From: CAVPDA01 sp963702495
GTDB taxonomy: Bacteria > Pseudomonadota > Gammaproteobacteria > Burkholderiales > Rhodocyclaceae
Reading direction: 5' to 3'
DNA: 64,000 nucleotides
NCBI GenBank assembly: GCA_963702495.1
Contig: CAVPDA010000020.1
Coordinates: 51,254 to 115,253 of the forward strand
Part shown: one piece after another, positions 32,894 to 41,885 of the stretch
How the letters are laid out: every line of letters begins with the position of its first letter
How positions within the stretch are numbered: the stretch's first letter is position 1
Notes under the pieces: model-generated
What the model was told of the DNA's origin: nothing
Database searches by the model: none
Seen by the model: only the letters and a program-made list of their open reading frames with translations
Made by a program: the position numbers and the translations under genes

Positions 32894-34168
32894 TCAGTTA
32901 ACCCTGATTGCGCCGAGCGGGAGGTTGACCCGGGCCACGGTGCCGCCGTCGGCGCGTGGCCGGAATTCTATGCGTCCCCCGCATCTTTCTATCGCGGCGT
33001 AGGCCAGCATCACGCCGATTCCCGCGCCTTGCTTGCTGGTCGTTACGGGCGTCCGCCCGAACTGCGCCGAAAGTTCCGGCGGGATGCCGGGACCGCGGTC
33101 CGCGACCCGGAGCGAAAGTGATTCTGCATCCCAAACGGCATCGATGTCGACTGCCGCCGGGCTGGCGTCGGCCGCGTTGTTGAAAAGGTTCGTCAGCGCC
33201 TGCTCCAGGGTGGTGTCCGCCATGATGCGGGGCGCTTGCGATCCACGAATGACGATGTTGGGCGCAATCATCGGCCGCATCTGCCGCCAGCGATCGATTA
33301 CCGCTCGCAGCCAGTCGTCGATCGCGATCGCGTGGCCGCCCTCGGCGCGGCTGCCGCCGGCACGCGCCGACAGCCCGGTGATGATGCCTTTGCATTGAGC
33401 GATCTGATCGCGCAGCAGCTCGAGGTCGCCGCGGACCTCGGAGTCGATATTGTCGCGGTTGAGCAACTCCCCCGTAAGAAGCGCGATCGTTCCCAGCGGC
33501 GTTCCCAGTTCGTGTGCGGCGCCAGCGGCGAGGTTGCCCAGGGCAACGACGCGTTCGTTGCGCAGCGCGGCTTCCCGCGCCGTGGCGAGTTGCGCGTCGC
33601 GGGCGCGGATCAGTTCCATCATGCGCACCACGAACCAGCTGATGATTACTGCGGAGAAGGCGAATGTGAGCCACATTCCCGTCAAGTGCAGATGCACGGC
33701 ATCGTGTGCATCCTCTAACCGGAACGGAACATACGCGACCGTGACGAGTGAGTAGGCGGCGATGCTAAGGGCCGCGACGACGGCGACGTAGCGGGGCGGC
33801 AGGATCGTGGCCGCCACCGCGATGATGGGCAGGTAGAGCGAGATCAGGGGATTGGTGACGCCGCCTGCCACGTACATCAGGACGGTCAGCGCCGACACGT
33901 CCACGCAGGCCTGAATCAGCAGTTCGGTGTCGCTGGTGGTGTCACCGCGGCGGGCGCGCCAGACGGTGAGCAGGTTGAACAGGACGAGCAAGCCCAGCAC
34001 CAGCAGCATCGGCAGCCAGTGCAGGCGGATACCCAATACCGACTCGGCGAGAATGAGCGCCGCGATCTGCAATCCGACCGCGATCCAGCGCAGGAACACG
34101 AGACGGCGCAGGCGTGCCGCGCCGTCTGCCTGCGCCGACGAGGGTAAGGATTGCCGGAACGAGTGCAT
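32894..34168 (-). CDS. regB: RegB/PrrB-family redox sensor kinase
   Basis: Inner-membrane histidine kinase. 424 residues with about six N-terminal helices, the quinone-sensing-type GGVTNP motif (102-107), H219 in the H box AAGAAHELGTPLG, and a HATPase domain (NLFNNAADAS, DRGPGIP, GAGIGVMLAYA). C259 in LRDQIAQCKGI is placed like the redox cysteine of Rhodobacter RegB (Cys265). The partner is regA, just downstream. An intrinsic terminator lies 68 bases upstream, so it has its own promoter or arises after that terminator. Confidence 0.92.
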   Translation of the reverse strand: MHSFRQSLPSSAQADGAARLRRLVFLRWIAVGLQIAALILAESVLGIRLHWLPMLLVLGLLVLFNLLTVWRARRGDTTSDTELLIQACVDVSALTVLMYVAGGVTNPLISLYLPIIAVAATILPPRYVAVVAALSIAAYSLVTVAYVPFRLEDAHDAVHLHLTGMWLTFAFSAVIISWFVVRMMELIRARDAQLATAREAALRNERVVALGNLAAGAAHELGTPLGTIALLTGELLNRDNIDSEVRGDLELLRDQIAQCKGIITGLSARAGGSRAEGGHAIAIDDWLRAVIDRWRQMRPMIAPNIVIRGSQAPRIMADTTLEQALTNLFNNAADASPAAVDIDAVWDAESLSLRVADRGPGIPPELSAQFGRTPVTTSKQGAGIGVMLAYAAIERCGGRIEFRPRADGGTVARVNLPLGAIRVN

Positions 34169-34228
34169 GGTGTCGATGATTATCCCGCAACCGATCCGTA
34201 CCTTGGAGCGGTCATTCCGGCGCGCGCA

Positions 34229-34265
34229 ATAAAAACGCGACCGGGACGGGGGAGTTCCGGTCGCG
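34229..34265 (-). terminator. intrinsic terminator, minus strand
   Basis: Perfect 9-base stem (CGCGACCGG at 34236-34244 with CCGGTCGCG at 34257-34265) and a 12-base loop. On the minus strand it is followed by TTTTTAT. On the plus strand no T-run follows, so direction is clear. Confidence 0.8.
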
Positions 34266-34442
34266 CAAGAGGCATCTGTGTCTATGAGTGATCGGAGTGT
34301 AGACCGGAGCCGCGACCGGTGCGATGTGACTGATTGTCGCAGCGCATTGAAATGGGCGTCACCAACTCAGGCGTTTCCCGCCGCAGGACAGAGGCGTGGA
34401 GCGGCGCACCCCGTGCGGCGATTTGCCGCACCGTGAGTCGCA
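34236..34442 (-). ncRNA. candidate small RNA upstream of regB
   Basis: On the minus strand a promoter can be drawn (TTGCGA at 34476-34471, 16 bases, TATACA at 34454-34449; start near 34442) and a strong intrinsic terminator ends the unit about 205 bases later. There is no gene in between. The terminator faces regB but comes before it, so it must end a transcript that starts in this gap or reads through from beyond it. The function and true ends are unknown. Confidence 0.4.
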
Positions 34443-34508
34443 GGCAACTGTATACGCTACCGCGACTTATTCGCAACGAAGCACTTCAATCCTGACAGGG
34501 GACAACGG

Positions 34509-35471
34509 ATGAGAATGAAAAGGGCGTTCCTGGTGCTCGCGGTCGCGGTGATGCCGGAGGCCGCATTCGGTTCTTGCGGCTCGGCCTTTTGCAGCGTCAA
34601 CACCGGCTTCGAGGCGCGTGGCGTATGGACGGGCCCTGGGACCCGGGTCGATCTTCGCTACGAGTACATCGACCAGGATCAGTTGCGCTCTGGTACCCGG
34701 AAGGTAAGCCCCGCAGGCGTGCCGGGGACGCACGACGAGTTGAGCACACTGAACCGGAACTGGTTGCTGCAGGTCGATCACAGCATCGATTCCCATTGGG
34801 GCGGGACCCTGATCGTGCCCTACGTGCAGCGCGATCATCAGCACCTGTTCAACCCCGAAGCAACCGACCCGCCGGAAGAGGCCGAACTGGAGAGCTGGCG
34901 CATCCGCGAGATCGGAGACGTGCGGCTGATCGGGCGCTACCAGATCGCAGCGGATCTCGAGAGCGGCCGTGCCTACGGCGTGCGCTTCGGAGCAAAGCTG
35001 CCCACCGGCCGCTATGAGGTGCGAAACGATGCCGGAGAGCAGGCGGAACGCTCGCTGCAGCCGGGTACCGGTACCACCGACCTGATCCTGGGCGCCTATT
35101 ACCGCGGCCCGCTGCTTGACCGCAGCGACTGGTTTGCATCGGCCTATGTTCAGAGCGCGCTCAACTCGCGCCAGGAATTCCGCCCCGGCACCCAGTTCGC
35201 CCTGGACGCCGGCGTCAGCGTGCCGCTCGCTTCGGCCCTGAGCGCCCAAGTGCAGCTGAACTTCCTGGAGCGCTGGCACGACACCGGCGCCCAGGCCGAA
35301 CCGCAGGACAGCGGCGGAACCTTCCTCTTTCTGAGCCCGGGCGTGAGCTTCGCCCTGAGCCAGCGCTGGACGATCTACGCCTTTGCCCAATTGCCCCTTT
35401 ACCAGCGTGTGGACGGCACGCAATTGACGGCGCGAAGCGGCGGTGTCGTCGGCGCGAGCGTGACATTCTGA
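34509..35471 (+). CDS. outer-membrane beta-barrel protein, unknown role
   Basis: 320 residues with a short signal peptide (RAFLVLAVAVMPEAAFG) followed at once by SCGSAFCSVNT, a cysteine pair that would be disulfide-bonded or metal-binding in the periplasm. The rest alternates amphipathic strands with tight turns and ends in SVTF, an outer-membrane insertion signature. I do not recognise a named family. The next gene is a copper chaperone, so a role in copper or redox homeostasis is possible. GGGGACAACGG precedes the ATG. Confidence 0.7.
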   Translation: MRMKRAFLVLAVAVMPEAAFGSCGSAFCSVNTGFEARGVWTGPGTRVDLRYEYIDQDQLRSGTRKVSPAGVPGTHDELSTLNRNWLLQVDHSIDSHWGGTLIVPYVQRDHQHLFNPEATDPPEEAELESWRIREIGDVRLIGRYQIAADLESGRAYGVRFGAKLPTGRYEVRNDAGEQAERSLQPGTGTTDLILGAYYRGPLLDRSDWFASAYVQSALNSRQEFRPGTQFALDAGVSVPLASALSAQVQLNFLERWHDTGAQAEPQDSGGTFLFLSPGVSFALSQRWTIYAFAQLPLYQRVDGTQLTARSGGVVGASVTF

Positions 35472-35539
35472 GAGGGGGAGCGGACGTTGCCGTTGCGCTT
35501 CGGGTAACATGCAGATCTCTTGTTTCGGAGGCGCCGGCC

Positions 35540-36004
35540 ATGACGCAATGGGGATCCCGCTTTGCCGTTCTAACGATCACGATGGCGCTGGCCTGGCCTG
35601 CGTCCGCGCAGGAGATTTCCGTAAAGGACGCATGGGTGCGCGCCACGGTCCCGGGACAAAAGGCCACCGGTGCTTTCATGGAGTTGGTCGCGAGCACGGA
35701 CACCGCGCTCGTCTCGGCGGCGAGCCCGGTGGCGGGCGTGGTAGAGATTCACGAAATGGTGATGGATGGCACGGTCATGAAGATGCGCGCGCTGGCCCGC
35801 CTCGACCTGCCTGCCGGTAAGAAGGTCGAACTCAAGCCCGGCGGCTACCATGTCATGCTGATGGACTTGAAGCAGCCACTGCGCAAGGGCGATACGGTTC
35901 CACTGTCACTCAGGATAGAAGGGAAGGATCAGAAGGCCCAGACCGTGGAGATCAAGGCCGAGGTGCGAGACCTTGCGGCGGCCGGGCCGCACGGGAAGCC
36001 CTGA
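35540..36004 (+). CDS. periplasmic copper(I) chaperone PCuAC
   Basis: 154 residues with a signal peptide ending WPASAQ. The PCuAC ligand pattern is complete: H71 and M73 (IHEMVMDG), M82 (KMRALA), H104 and M106 (GGYHVMLMDL). Such proteins deliver Cu(I) to the CuA site of cytochrome oxidase, often with Sco. No sco gene is seen here. It is 69 bases downstream of the barrel gene; both are near RegBA, which commonly controls oxidases. Confidence 0.92.
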   Translation: MTQWGSRFAVLTITMALAWPASAQEISVKDAWVRATVPGQKATGAFMELVASTDTALVSAASPVAGVVEIHEMVMDGTVMKMRALARLDLPAGKKVELKPGGYHVMLMDLKQPLRKGDTVPLSLRIEGKDQKAQTVEIKAEVRDLAAAGPHGKP

Positions 36005-36014
36005 TTCTGAAAAA

Positions 36015-36434
36015 ATGAGACCGGCAACGCGATTCCCGGCGACGGCGCTCCTGCGTGTGGTCAGTCGGTGGCAGGGCGGACGGGCCGCCATGCTGTGCGG
36101 TGCGGTGCTGATCTTCCAGCCTGCGGGCGCGGCAGCGGCGGAATTTGCGCATTACCCCGGAGCCTGGTACGACGAGGCGCAAACGCGAACGCAAGGCGCC
36201 TTCCGCCAGGAGAGTGGGGTCACCAATCTCGCGGTCTATGCCACAAGTGATCGCATGGATCGGGTCGATGCCTTCTATCGCCAGTTCCTCCATCCGGTTC
36301 CCTCGACCGGGGTCGGAAGATCCCTTTTCTGCCTTGACCCGGTGTCGGAAGGCTGCAAGCGCATTGTCGAGTTGCACGACCTTTCACCGGGGGCGGGAGT
36401 GGGCACCCGCATCATCGTGATCGACCGCCGCTGA
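36015..36434 (+). CDS. small exported protein, unknown function
   Basis: 139 residues from ATG 36015, starting 11 bases after the PCuAC stop. An N-terminal hydrophobic segment (AAMLCGAVLIFQPAGAAAAEFAHY) looks like a long signal peptide with an A-rich cleavage site. The mature part has two cysteines (FCLDPVSEGCKR) and no known motif. The ribosome binding site is poor, so the start may differ. Coding is supported by the position, the signal peptide and codon use. Confidence 0.6.
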   Translation: MRPATRFPATALLRVVSRWQGGRAAMLCGAVLIFQPAGAAAAEFAHYPGAWYDEAQTRTQGAFRQESGVTNLAVYATSDRMDRVDAFYRQFLHPVPSTGVGRSLFCLDPVSEGCKRIVELHDLSPGAGVGTRIIVIDRR

Positions 36435-36474
36435 ATTCCAGGCGCCATAGCGGTTCTCCACCGGTTGCCGAGGG

Positions 36475-37719
36475 CTACCCCAGCACGGTTTCGAGGGCGA
36501 ACAGCTCCTCCAGCCGCTCGCGGCGGCGGATGAGAAATGTCGCGTCGCCATCCACCATGACTTCGGCGGCCCGCGGGCGGCTGTTGTAGTTCGAACTCAT
36601 TGCCATGCCGTAGGCGCCGGCCGACATGATGGCAACCAGGTCGCCTTCGGCGATGGCCAGGGAGCGACTGTGGCCGAGGAAATCGCTGCTCTCGCATACC
36701 GGGCCGACCACCTCGTATGTGCGTGGTTCGCTGTCGCGGGGCACGACGGGGACGATGTCATGCCAGGCATCGTAAAGAGCGGGCCGCATCAGATCATTCA
36801 TCGCAGCATCCATGACGGCGAAATGCTTCTCCGCACCGTGCTTCAGGTACTCGACGCGTGCCAGCAGCAGACCGGCGTTGCCGACCAGTGCGCGGCCGGG
36901 CTCGAATACCAGGACTTCCGCGCGACCGCGCAATAGGCTGAGCAGGGGTGCCAGATAGTCCTGCGCTGTAGGGGGATTCTCGTCCTGGTAGCGTATGCCC
37001 AAGCCGCCACCTAGATCGATATGGGCAAGGGTGATGCCGTCGCGCCCCAACGCATCGACGAGGGACAGGATTTTCTCCGCAGCCTCCAGAATGGGAGCCG
37101 GATCGAGCAACTGCGAACCGATATGGCAGGCGATCCCTCGTACCCGCAGATGCGCCATCGCGCTCGCGCGACGGTAAAGGTCCAGGGCCGCATCGAACGC
37201 GACACCGAACTTGTTGCTGCGCAATCCCGTCGAGATATAGGGGTGGGTTCTGGGGTCAACGTCGGGATTGACACGCAGAGCGACCGGCGCGCTCGCTCGG
37301 AGTTCGAGGGCGACCTCGTTCAGGCGAAGCAGTTCCGACTCAGACTCCACGTTGAAACAGAAAATGCCCGCGGAGAGCGCCTGGCGCATCTCGGCTTCGC
37401 TCTTGCCGACACCGGAGAAGACGATCTTTGAGGGATCTCCGCCGACGGCGAGCACCCGCGCCAGTTCACCACCGGAGACGATGTCGAAGCCGCTGCCCAG
37501 TCGCGCGAAGAGACTGAGAATGGCAAGGTTGGAATTGGCCTTGACGGCGTAACACAGCAGCGTGTCACGTCCGGCCAGGGCGTGTCGGAACTGAGCCAAC
37601 GTCCCTTCCAAGGAGGCTCGGGAATACACATAGCAGGGTGTCCCGAAATTCTCAGCGATCTCCGCGAGTCGAACATCCTCCGCGTGCAACTGGCCATCGC
37701 GAAAAGAAAATGGGTTCAT
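36475..37719 (-). CDS. lysA: diaminopimelate decarboxylase
   Basis: PLP enzyme for the last step of lysine synthesis. 414 residues; K60 in YAVKANSN is the Schiff-base lysine. HIGSQL, EPGRALVGNAG and the substrate motif CESSDFLGHSR are present. Its ATG overlaps the stop of the lptM-like gene (ATGA). The lptM-lysA pair next to divergent cyaY is a conserved arrangement in proteobacteria. Confidence 0.97.
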   Translation of the reverse strand: MNPFSFRDGQLHAEDVRLAEIAENFGTPCYVYSRASLEGTLAQFRHALAGRDTLLCYAVKANSNLAILSLFARLGSGFDIVSGGELARVLAVGGDPSKIVFSGVGKSEAEMRQALSAGIFCFNVESESELLRLNEVALELRASAPVALRVNPDVDPRTHPYISTGLRSNKFGVAFDAALDLYRRASAMAHLRVRGIACHIGSQLLDPAPILEAAEKILSLVDALGRDGITLAHIDLGGGLGIRYQDENPPTAQDYLAPLLSLLRGRAEVLVFEPGRALVGNAGLLLARVEYLKHGAEKHFAVMDAAMNDLMRPALYDAWHDIVPVVPRDSEPRTYEVVGPVCESSDFLGHSRSLAIAEGDLVAIMSAGAYGMAMSSNYNSRPRAAEVMVDGDATFLIRRRERLEELFALETVLG

Positions 37720-37898
37720 TGCTCAGCCGCCGACTCGGCTTTGCTATGATCGGGCTGCGCCGCCGCGGGAGGGGCAGCCGGCGGAACCGAAACTGAAGGT
37801 GCGGGCCGGGCTGGCAAGACCAGTGGACCCTTGGTGCCACAGCCGCAGAGGACAAGGCACGTGGACAAGGCGAGATACCAGATTGGCGAGGCGCGCAT
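37716..37898 (-). CDS. lptM: LptM/YifL-like small lipoprotein
   Basis: 60 residues from ATG 37898. A signal peptide ends in the lipobox LVLCGC, and the mature N-terminus CGTKGPLVLP is the LptM hallmark. LptM in E. coli assists maturation of the LptDE lipopolysaccharide translocon. A P/A-rich tail follows. An upstream ATG (37934) would add 12 residues ahead of the signal and is less likely. Confidence 0.82.
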   Translation of the reverse strand: MRASPIWYLALSTCLVLCGCGTKGPLVLPARPAPSVSVPPAAPPAAAQPDHSKAESAAEQ

Positions 37899-37936
37899 CG
37901 GCCAGTCAAAAAACCGAATCATAGCGGAAACCAATC

Positions 37937-38263
37937 ATGGATGAGGCGCAGTTCAATGCTTTGGCAGATGCGACGCTCGATGCGATCGAACGTGCGCTGG
38001 ACAGCTGCGAGGCTGACCTGGATTTCGAGCTGAAGCCCGGCGGTGTGATCGAGTTGGAATTCGATGACGGTAGCAAGGTGATTGTCAATCGGCACTCTGC
38101 GGCGCGAGAAATCTGGGTCGCGGCGCGGTCCGGCGGGTTCCATTTCCGGCCCCAAGACGGGTACTGGGTGGGGACACGTGGCGGAGAGGGGCTGTTCGAA
38201 GCCTTGTCACGCGTGATCAGCGAACAGGCTGGGGAGATGGTCCGCCTGTCTCGCCCGGACTAA
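37937..38263 (+). CDS. cyaY: frataxin-like protein CyaY
   Basis: Iron-binding regulator of Fe-S cluster assembly. 108 residues; acidic helix 1 (LADATLDAIERALDSCEADLDFE) followed by beta strands GVIELEFDDGSKVIVNRH and REIWVAARSGGFHF, all typical. It is divergent from lptM/lysA and its TAA overlaps the end of ponA by four bases, convergent. Confidence 0.95.
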   Translation: MDEAQFNALADATLDAIERALDSCEADLDFELKPGGVIELEFDDGSKVIVNRHSAAREIWVAARSGGFHFRPQDGYWVGTRGGEGLFEALSRVISEQAGEMVRLSRPD

Positions 38264-40665
38264 CCGCGCCTTTCGGAAAACGAGCGCTCCTCAACCGGTG
38301 CCGGGCTATGTGGTGCCGTCGGCTTGGGAGACGGCGGGACAGCGGGCGGTTCGCCGGCCGGCGGTGCCGGCCCATTTTCAGTCGCGTTCGGGACTGGCCG
38401 CGAATCGGCGTTTTCTCTGTAAACCATTTCACGACTAGCTGGATGATCGTCCGATTCGCTTCCCACGGCGACCGAAACCAGCCCATCCGGGACTGCCATC
38501 TGTGACTCCGGTACGCCTTTCAGCGCCTGCTGCATGTACCCCAGCCACATCGGGAGTGCTGCGCTGCCACCGGTTTCCCCGTCACCGAGCTTTCTCGGCT
38601 GGTCGAAGCCGATCCATGCGATTCCAACCAGTGTCGGCTGGTACCCGCAAAACCAGGCATCGACGTACTCGTTCGTAGTACCGGTCTTTCCGGCCAAGTC
38701 GCGCCGCTTAAGGGCCAGCGCCCTCGTTGCGGTGCCCCTTCGCACGACGTCGTGCATCATGCTGTCCATGAGGTAGGCATTGCGCGCATCGATGACGCGC
38801 AAATGTTCATCGCCTGCCTCCTCCGGCTGTGTCTCAGCCAGTGTGTTGCCCTGATCGTCCGTGATTCGCTTGACTATGAACGGATGGACGCGGTAGCCGC
38901 CGCTGGCGAACACCGAATACGCGGTCAGCATCTGCCAGGGCGTGACGGCGCCCGCACCGAGGGCCATCGTGAGGTACGGCGGATGCCTTTCGCCCTCGAA
39001 GCCGAAGCGCGTGATGTAGTCTTGTGCGTAGCGCGTTCCGATCGACCGCAACAGCCGTATCGATACCATGTTCTTGGATTTTGCCAGGGCCGTGCGCAGC
39101 GGCATCGGACCTTCGTACTTTCCGTCGTAATTCTTGGGTTCCCATGCCTGGCTGCCAGTCTCTCCTGCAGATATGGTGAGCGGTTCGTCGGCAATGACAC
39201 TTGCGGGCGTGAAGCCCTTTTCCAACGCTGCCGAATAGATGAACGGCTTGAAGCTCGATCCTGGCTGTCGCCAAGCCTGGGTGACATGGTTGAACTTATT
39301 GCGGCTGAAATCGAATCCGCCTACAAGCGCCCGGACAGCGCCATCCTTCGGGCTGGCGGCGACGAATGCGGCCTCGACCTCAGGCATCTGGCTGATTTGC
39401 CATCCTGTCTTGTCATCGTGGCTGATACGTATGATGGCGCCGCGGCGAAGGCGGTGATTCGGCGGGGCTTTGTCGTCCAACATCTTGAGCGCTAACTTGA
39501 GCCCGTCGTCTGTGATACTGACGATCTCGCCGCCGCGGCGATATGCGCGCACCGACTTCCGGTCAGCTTCCAAAACCACAGCCGAGAGTAGATCTTCTGA
39601 GTCGGGGAAATCCGCCAGCACGTCCTCCACAGTATCCTCCAGGGTGCCTTCGATCTCCGAAAAGTCTACGTAGGCTTCAGCACCGCGATAGCCGTGTCGG
39701 CGATCGTAGGCCAGTACCCCCTTGCGCAAGGCGGAATGGGCAGCCAGCTGGTCGGCACGCATAATCGTGGTGTAAACACGCAGGCCTCGCGTGTACGTCT
39801 CATCCTGGTACTGTTCGAAGGCTATTTGTCTCGCCATCTCTGCAACGTAGTCCGCAGGCACCGAGAATTCATCTGGATCGCGCTTGATATGCAGTTCCTG
39901 CGCCTGTGCCTCGGCCAATTGCGAGTCATTGATGAAGCGGAGTTCATGCATGCGCCTTAAAACGTATAATTGCCTTTGCTTGGCACGCTTGGGATTGGCA
40001 ATTGGGTTATAGGTGGACGGTGCCTTGGGCAGGCCGGCGAGCATCGACGCTTCGGCGGTGCTCAAGTCCTTCAAGGGCTTGCCGTAATAGATTTGTGCGG
40101 CGGCCGCGAAGCCGTAGGCGCGCTGGCCGAGGTAGATCTGGTTCACATAGAGTTGCAGAATTTCATCCTTGGTCAAGTCATTTTCGATCTTGAAGGCGAG
40201 CAACGCTTCATAGAATTTGCGGCTAAGCGTCTTTTCGCTGGAGAGGAAGAAATTGCGTGCGACCTGCATCGTTATCGTGGAGGCGCCTTGACGTTTTCCG
40301 CCACTGATGAAGTTGGACCAAACGGCGCGGAGCACGCCCAGCGTGTCGATGCCGGGATGCTGATAGAAGCGCTCGTCCTCGGCTGCAAGAATGGCCTGTT
40401 TCATCACGACTGGAACGTCCTGGACCTGAACGAAAGCACGGCGCTCCTCGCCGAACTCGCCGATCAAGTAACCGTCGGCTGTGTAAATGCGAAGCGGGAT
40501 CTTGGGCCGATAGTCAGTCAGGGCGTTGAGCGACGGGAGGTTTGGATACGCAAGGACGATTAGGAGTCCCGCAAGCGCGACCATGACTACGCAAGCGCCA
40601 GCGACGAAAAGGATGGGAAGAAGAAACCTGCGCAGAACGGGATGCAAAAGGACGGTCCAGAACAT
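38260..40665 (-). CDS. mrcA: penicillin-binding protein 1A
   Basis: Bifunctional peptidoglycan synthase of about 801 residues. One N-terminal membrane helix, a GT51 domain (ILAAEDERFYQHPGID, ASTITMQVARNF), an OB-like insert, and a transpeptidase with PGSSFKPF (SxxK), SKN and AGKTGTTNEY (KTG). The P/S-rich tail is common. The ATG at 40665 is preferred over a GTG at 40677, because a perfect -10 (TATAAT, 40685-40680) lies so close that the GTG would be nearly at the start site. Divergent from pilM, the standard arrangement. Confidence 0.95.
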   Translation of the reverse strand: MFWTVLLHPVLRRFLLPILFVAGACVVMVALAGLLIVLAYPNLPSLNALTDYRPKIPLRIYTADGYLIGEFGEERRAFVQVQDVPVVMKQAILAAEDERFYQHPGIDTLGVLRAVWSNFISGGKRQGASTITMQVARNFFLSSEKTLSRKFYEALLAFKIENDLTKDEILQLYVNQIYLGQRAYGFAAAAQIYYGKPLKDLSTAEASMLAGLPKAPSTYNPIANPKRAKQRQLYVLRRMHELRFINDSQLAEAQAQELHIKRDPDEFSVPADYVAEMARQIAFEQYQDETYTRGLRVYTTIMRADQLAAHSALRKGVLAYDRRHGYRGAEAYVDFSEIEGTLEDTVEDVLADFPDSEDLLSAVVLEADRKSVRAYRRGGEIVSITDDGLKLALKMLDDKAPPNHRLRRGAIIRISHDDKTGWQISQMPEVEAAFVAASPKDGAVRALVGGFDFSRNKFNHVTQAWRQPGSSFKPFIYSAALEKGFTPASVIADEPLTISAGETGSQAWEPKNYDGKYEGPMPLRTALAKSKNMVSIRLLRSIGTRYAQDYITRFGFEGERHPPYLTMALGAGAVTPWQMLTAYSVFASGGYRVHPFIVKRITDDQGNTLAETQPEEAGDEHLRVIDARNAYLMDSMMHDVVRRGTATRALALKRRDLAGKTGTTNEYVDAWFCGYQPTLVGIAWIGFDQPRKLGDGETGGSAALPMWLGYMQQALKGVPESQMAVPDGLVSVAVGSESDDHPASREMVYRENADSRPVPNATENGPAPPAGEPPAVPPSPKPTAPHSPAPVEERSFSERRG

Positions 40666-40722
40666 TCGAACGAGCACCGATTATAAACACCTGAAGCGCC
40701 AACACAAATTCGATGCAATTCC

Positions 40723-40751
40723 TTTACACGTGCAATAGTTGTTGCTAGCAT
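40723..40751 (+). promoter_or_regulatory. promoter for pilMNOPQ
   Basis: TTTACA (40723-40728), 17 bases, TAGCAT (40746-40751). The start site would be near 40758, 48 bases before pilM. On the other strand TTGTGT, 16 bases, TATAAT serves ponA, so the 140-base gap holds both promoters. Confidence 0.5.
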
Positions 40752-40805
40752 CTAACGCAAAATATCCATATTGCGCATAACTAGCTAAGAAACAAGGGGA
40801 TTTCC

Positions 40806-41885
40806 TTGTCACTCGACTTTTCTTTATTCAATCCGAAAGCGCGGCCGCTCTTCGGACTTGATGTTTCCTCATCCTCGATAAAGATGGTCGAACTCGGCGA
40901 TGCGGGTAGAGGTAGCGTCCGGATCGAACGCTATGCGATTGAAACCTTGCCGCGCGATGCCGTCGTGGATGGGAATATCACAAATCTCGAGGCTGTCGCT
41001 GAAGCGGTTAAGCGTGGCTGGAAGAGAATGGGAACAGCCACCAAACATGTGGCCATGGCACTGCCCTCGGCAGCCGTGATCACCAAGAAGATCATCGTTC
41101 CCGCCGGTCAGCGCGAACTCGATCTGGAGATACAGGTTGAATCGGAGGCGAACCAGTACATCCCGTTCGCCCTCGATGAGGTTAATCTGGACTTTCAGGT
41201 GATAGGACCGGCCCCAAGCAGTCCTGACGAGGTGGAGGTACTAATTGCGGCCTCGCGAAAAGAAAAGGTCGAGGATCGCGTCGCCGTCGCAGAGGCCGCT
41301 GGTCTGCGTCCGTTGGTCATGGACGTGGAGTCGTATGCCGCTCAGGCAGCCTTCGAGTTGATCGAGCGCCAAATACCCCAAGGGGGGAAGAATCAGATCA
41401 TTGCCCTCGTTGACGTTGGCGCGAACGTTATGAACGTGACTGTTTTTCGAAACGATCAGCAGGTCTACGTACGCGAGCAATCATTTGGCGGAAACCTGCT
41501 GACGCAGGAAGTGATGCGCCAATACGGTATGAACATTGAGGATGCCGAGATCGCGAAGCGCAGCGGTAGCCTCCCCGAGAATTATGAAAGCGAGATCCTG
41601 CGACCGTTCCTCGACAATCTTGCACTCGAAGCCTCGCGCGCGCTGCAGTTTTTCTTCACCTCTACTCAGTACAACCAAGTTGATCACATCGTGCTCGCCG
41701 GTGGGTGCGCTGTAATTCCGGGTGTGGGCGAAGTCGTTGCCGGACGGACACAGGTAAGCACGCTAATTGCCAATCCGTTCGCTGACATGTCCTTGTCGCA
41801 GCGGGTCAAGCCGAAAGGGCTGGCATTGGACGCGCCATCTTTGATGATCGCGTGCGGTCTGGCTTTGCGGAGGTTCGATCAGTGA
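40806..41885 (+). CDS. pilM: type IV pilus assembly ATPase-like protein PilM
   Basis: Cytoplasmic actin-like protein that binds the PilN N-terminus and links the motor to the alignment complex. 359 residues with FGLDVSSSSIKMVEL (phosphate 1), ALVDVGANVMNVTVF (phosphate 2) and IVLAGGCAVIPGV (adenosine). It starts with a TTG-like codon near 40806 (sequence reads TTGTCACTCG after AAGGGG), which is the start I accept. It ends in a GTGA overlap with pilN. Confidence 0.95.
   Translation: MSLDFSLFNPKARPLFGLDVSSSSIKMVELGDAGRGSVRIERYAIETLPRDAVVDGNITNLEAVAEAVKRGWKRMGTATKHVAMALPSAAVITKKIIVPAGQRELDLEIQVESEANQYIPFALDEVNLDFQVIGPAPSSPDEVEVLIAASRKEKVEDRVAVAEAAGLRPLVMDVESYAAQAAFELIERQIPQGGKNQIIALVDVGANVMNVTVFRNDQQVYVREQSFGGNLLTQEVMRQYGMNIEDAEIAKRSGSLPENYESEILRPFLDNLALEASRALQFFFTSTQYNQVDHIVLAGGCAVIPGVGEVVAGRTQVSTLIANPFADMSLSQRVKPKGLALDAPSLMIACGLALRRFDQ

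Larger units (their letters stand above)
34169..34508. other. 340-base gap between regB and the outer-membrane gene
   Basis: Contains the minus-strand terminator at 34236-34265 and the candidate small RNA described below. A 64-codon open frame on the minus strand (34282-34476) overlaps the candidate RNA but has no ribosome binding site or family features and is not called. No other gene is supported. Confidence 0.7.

Noticed and set aside
34282..34476. 64-codon gene upstream of regB
   Set aside because: No ribosome binding site, no family features, and it lies in a likely small RNA.
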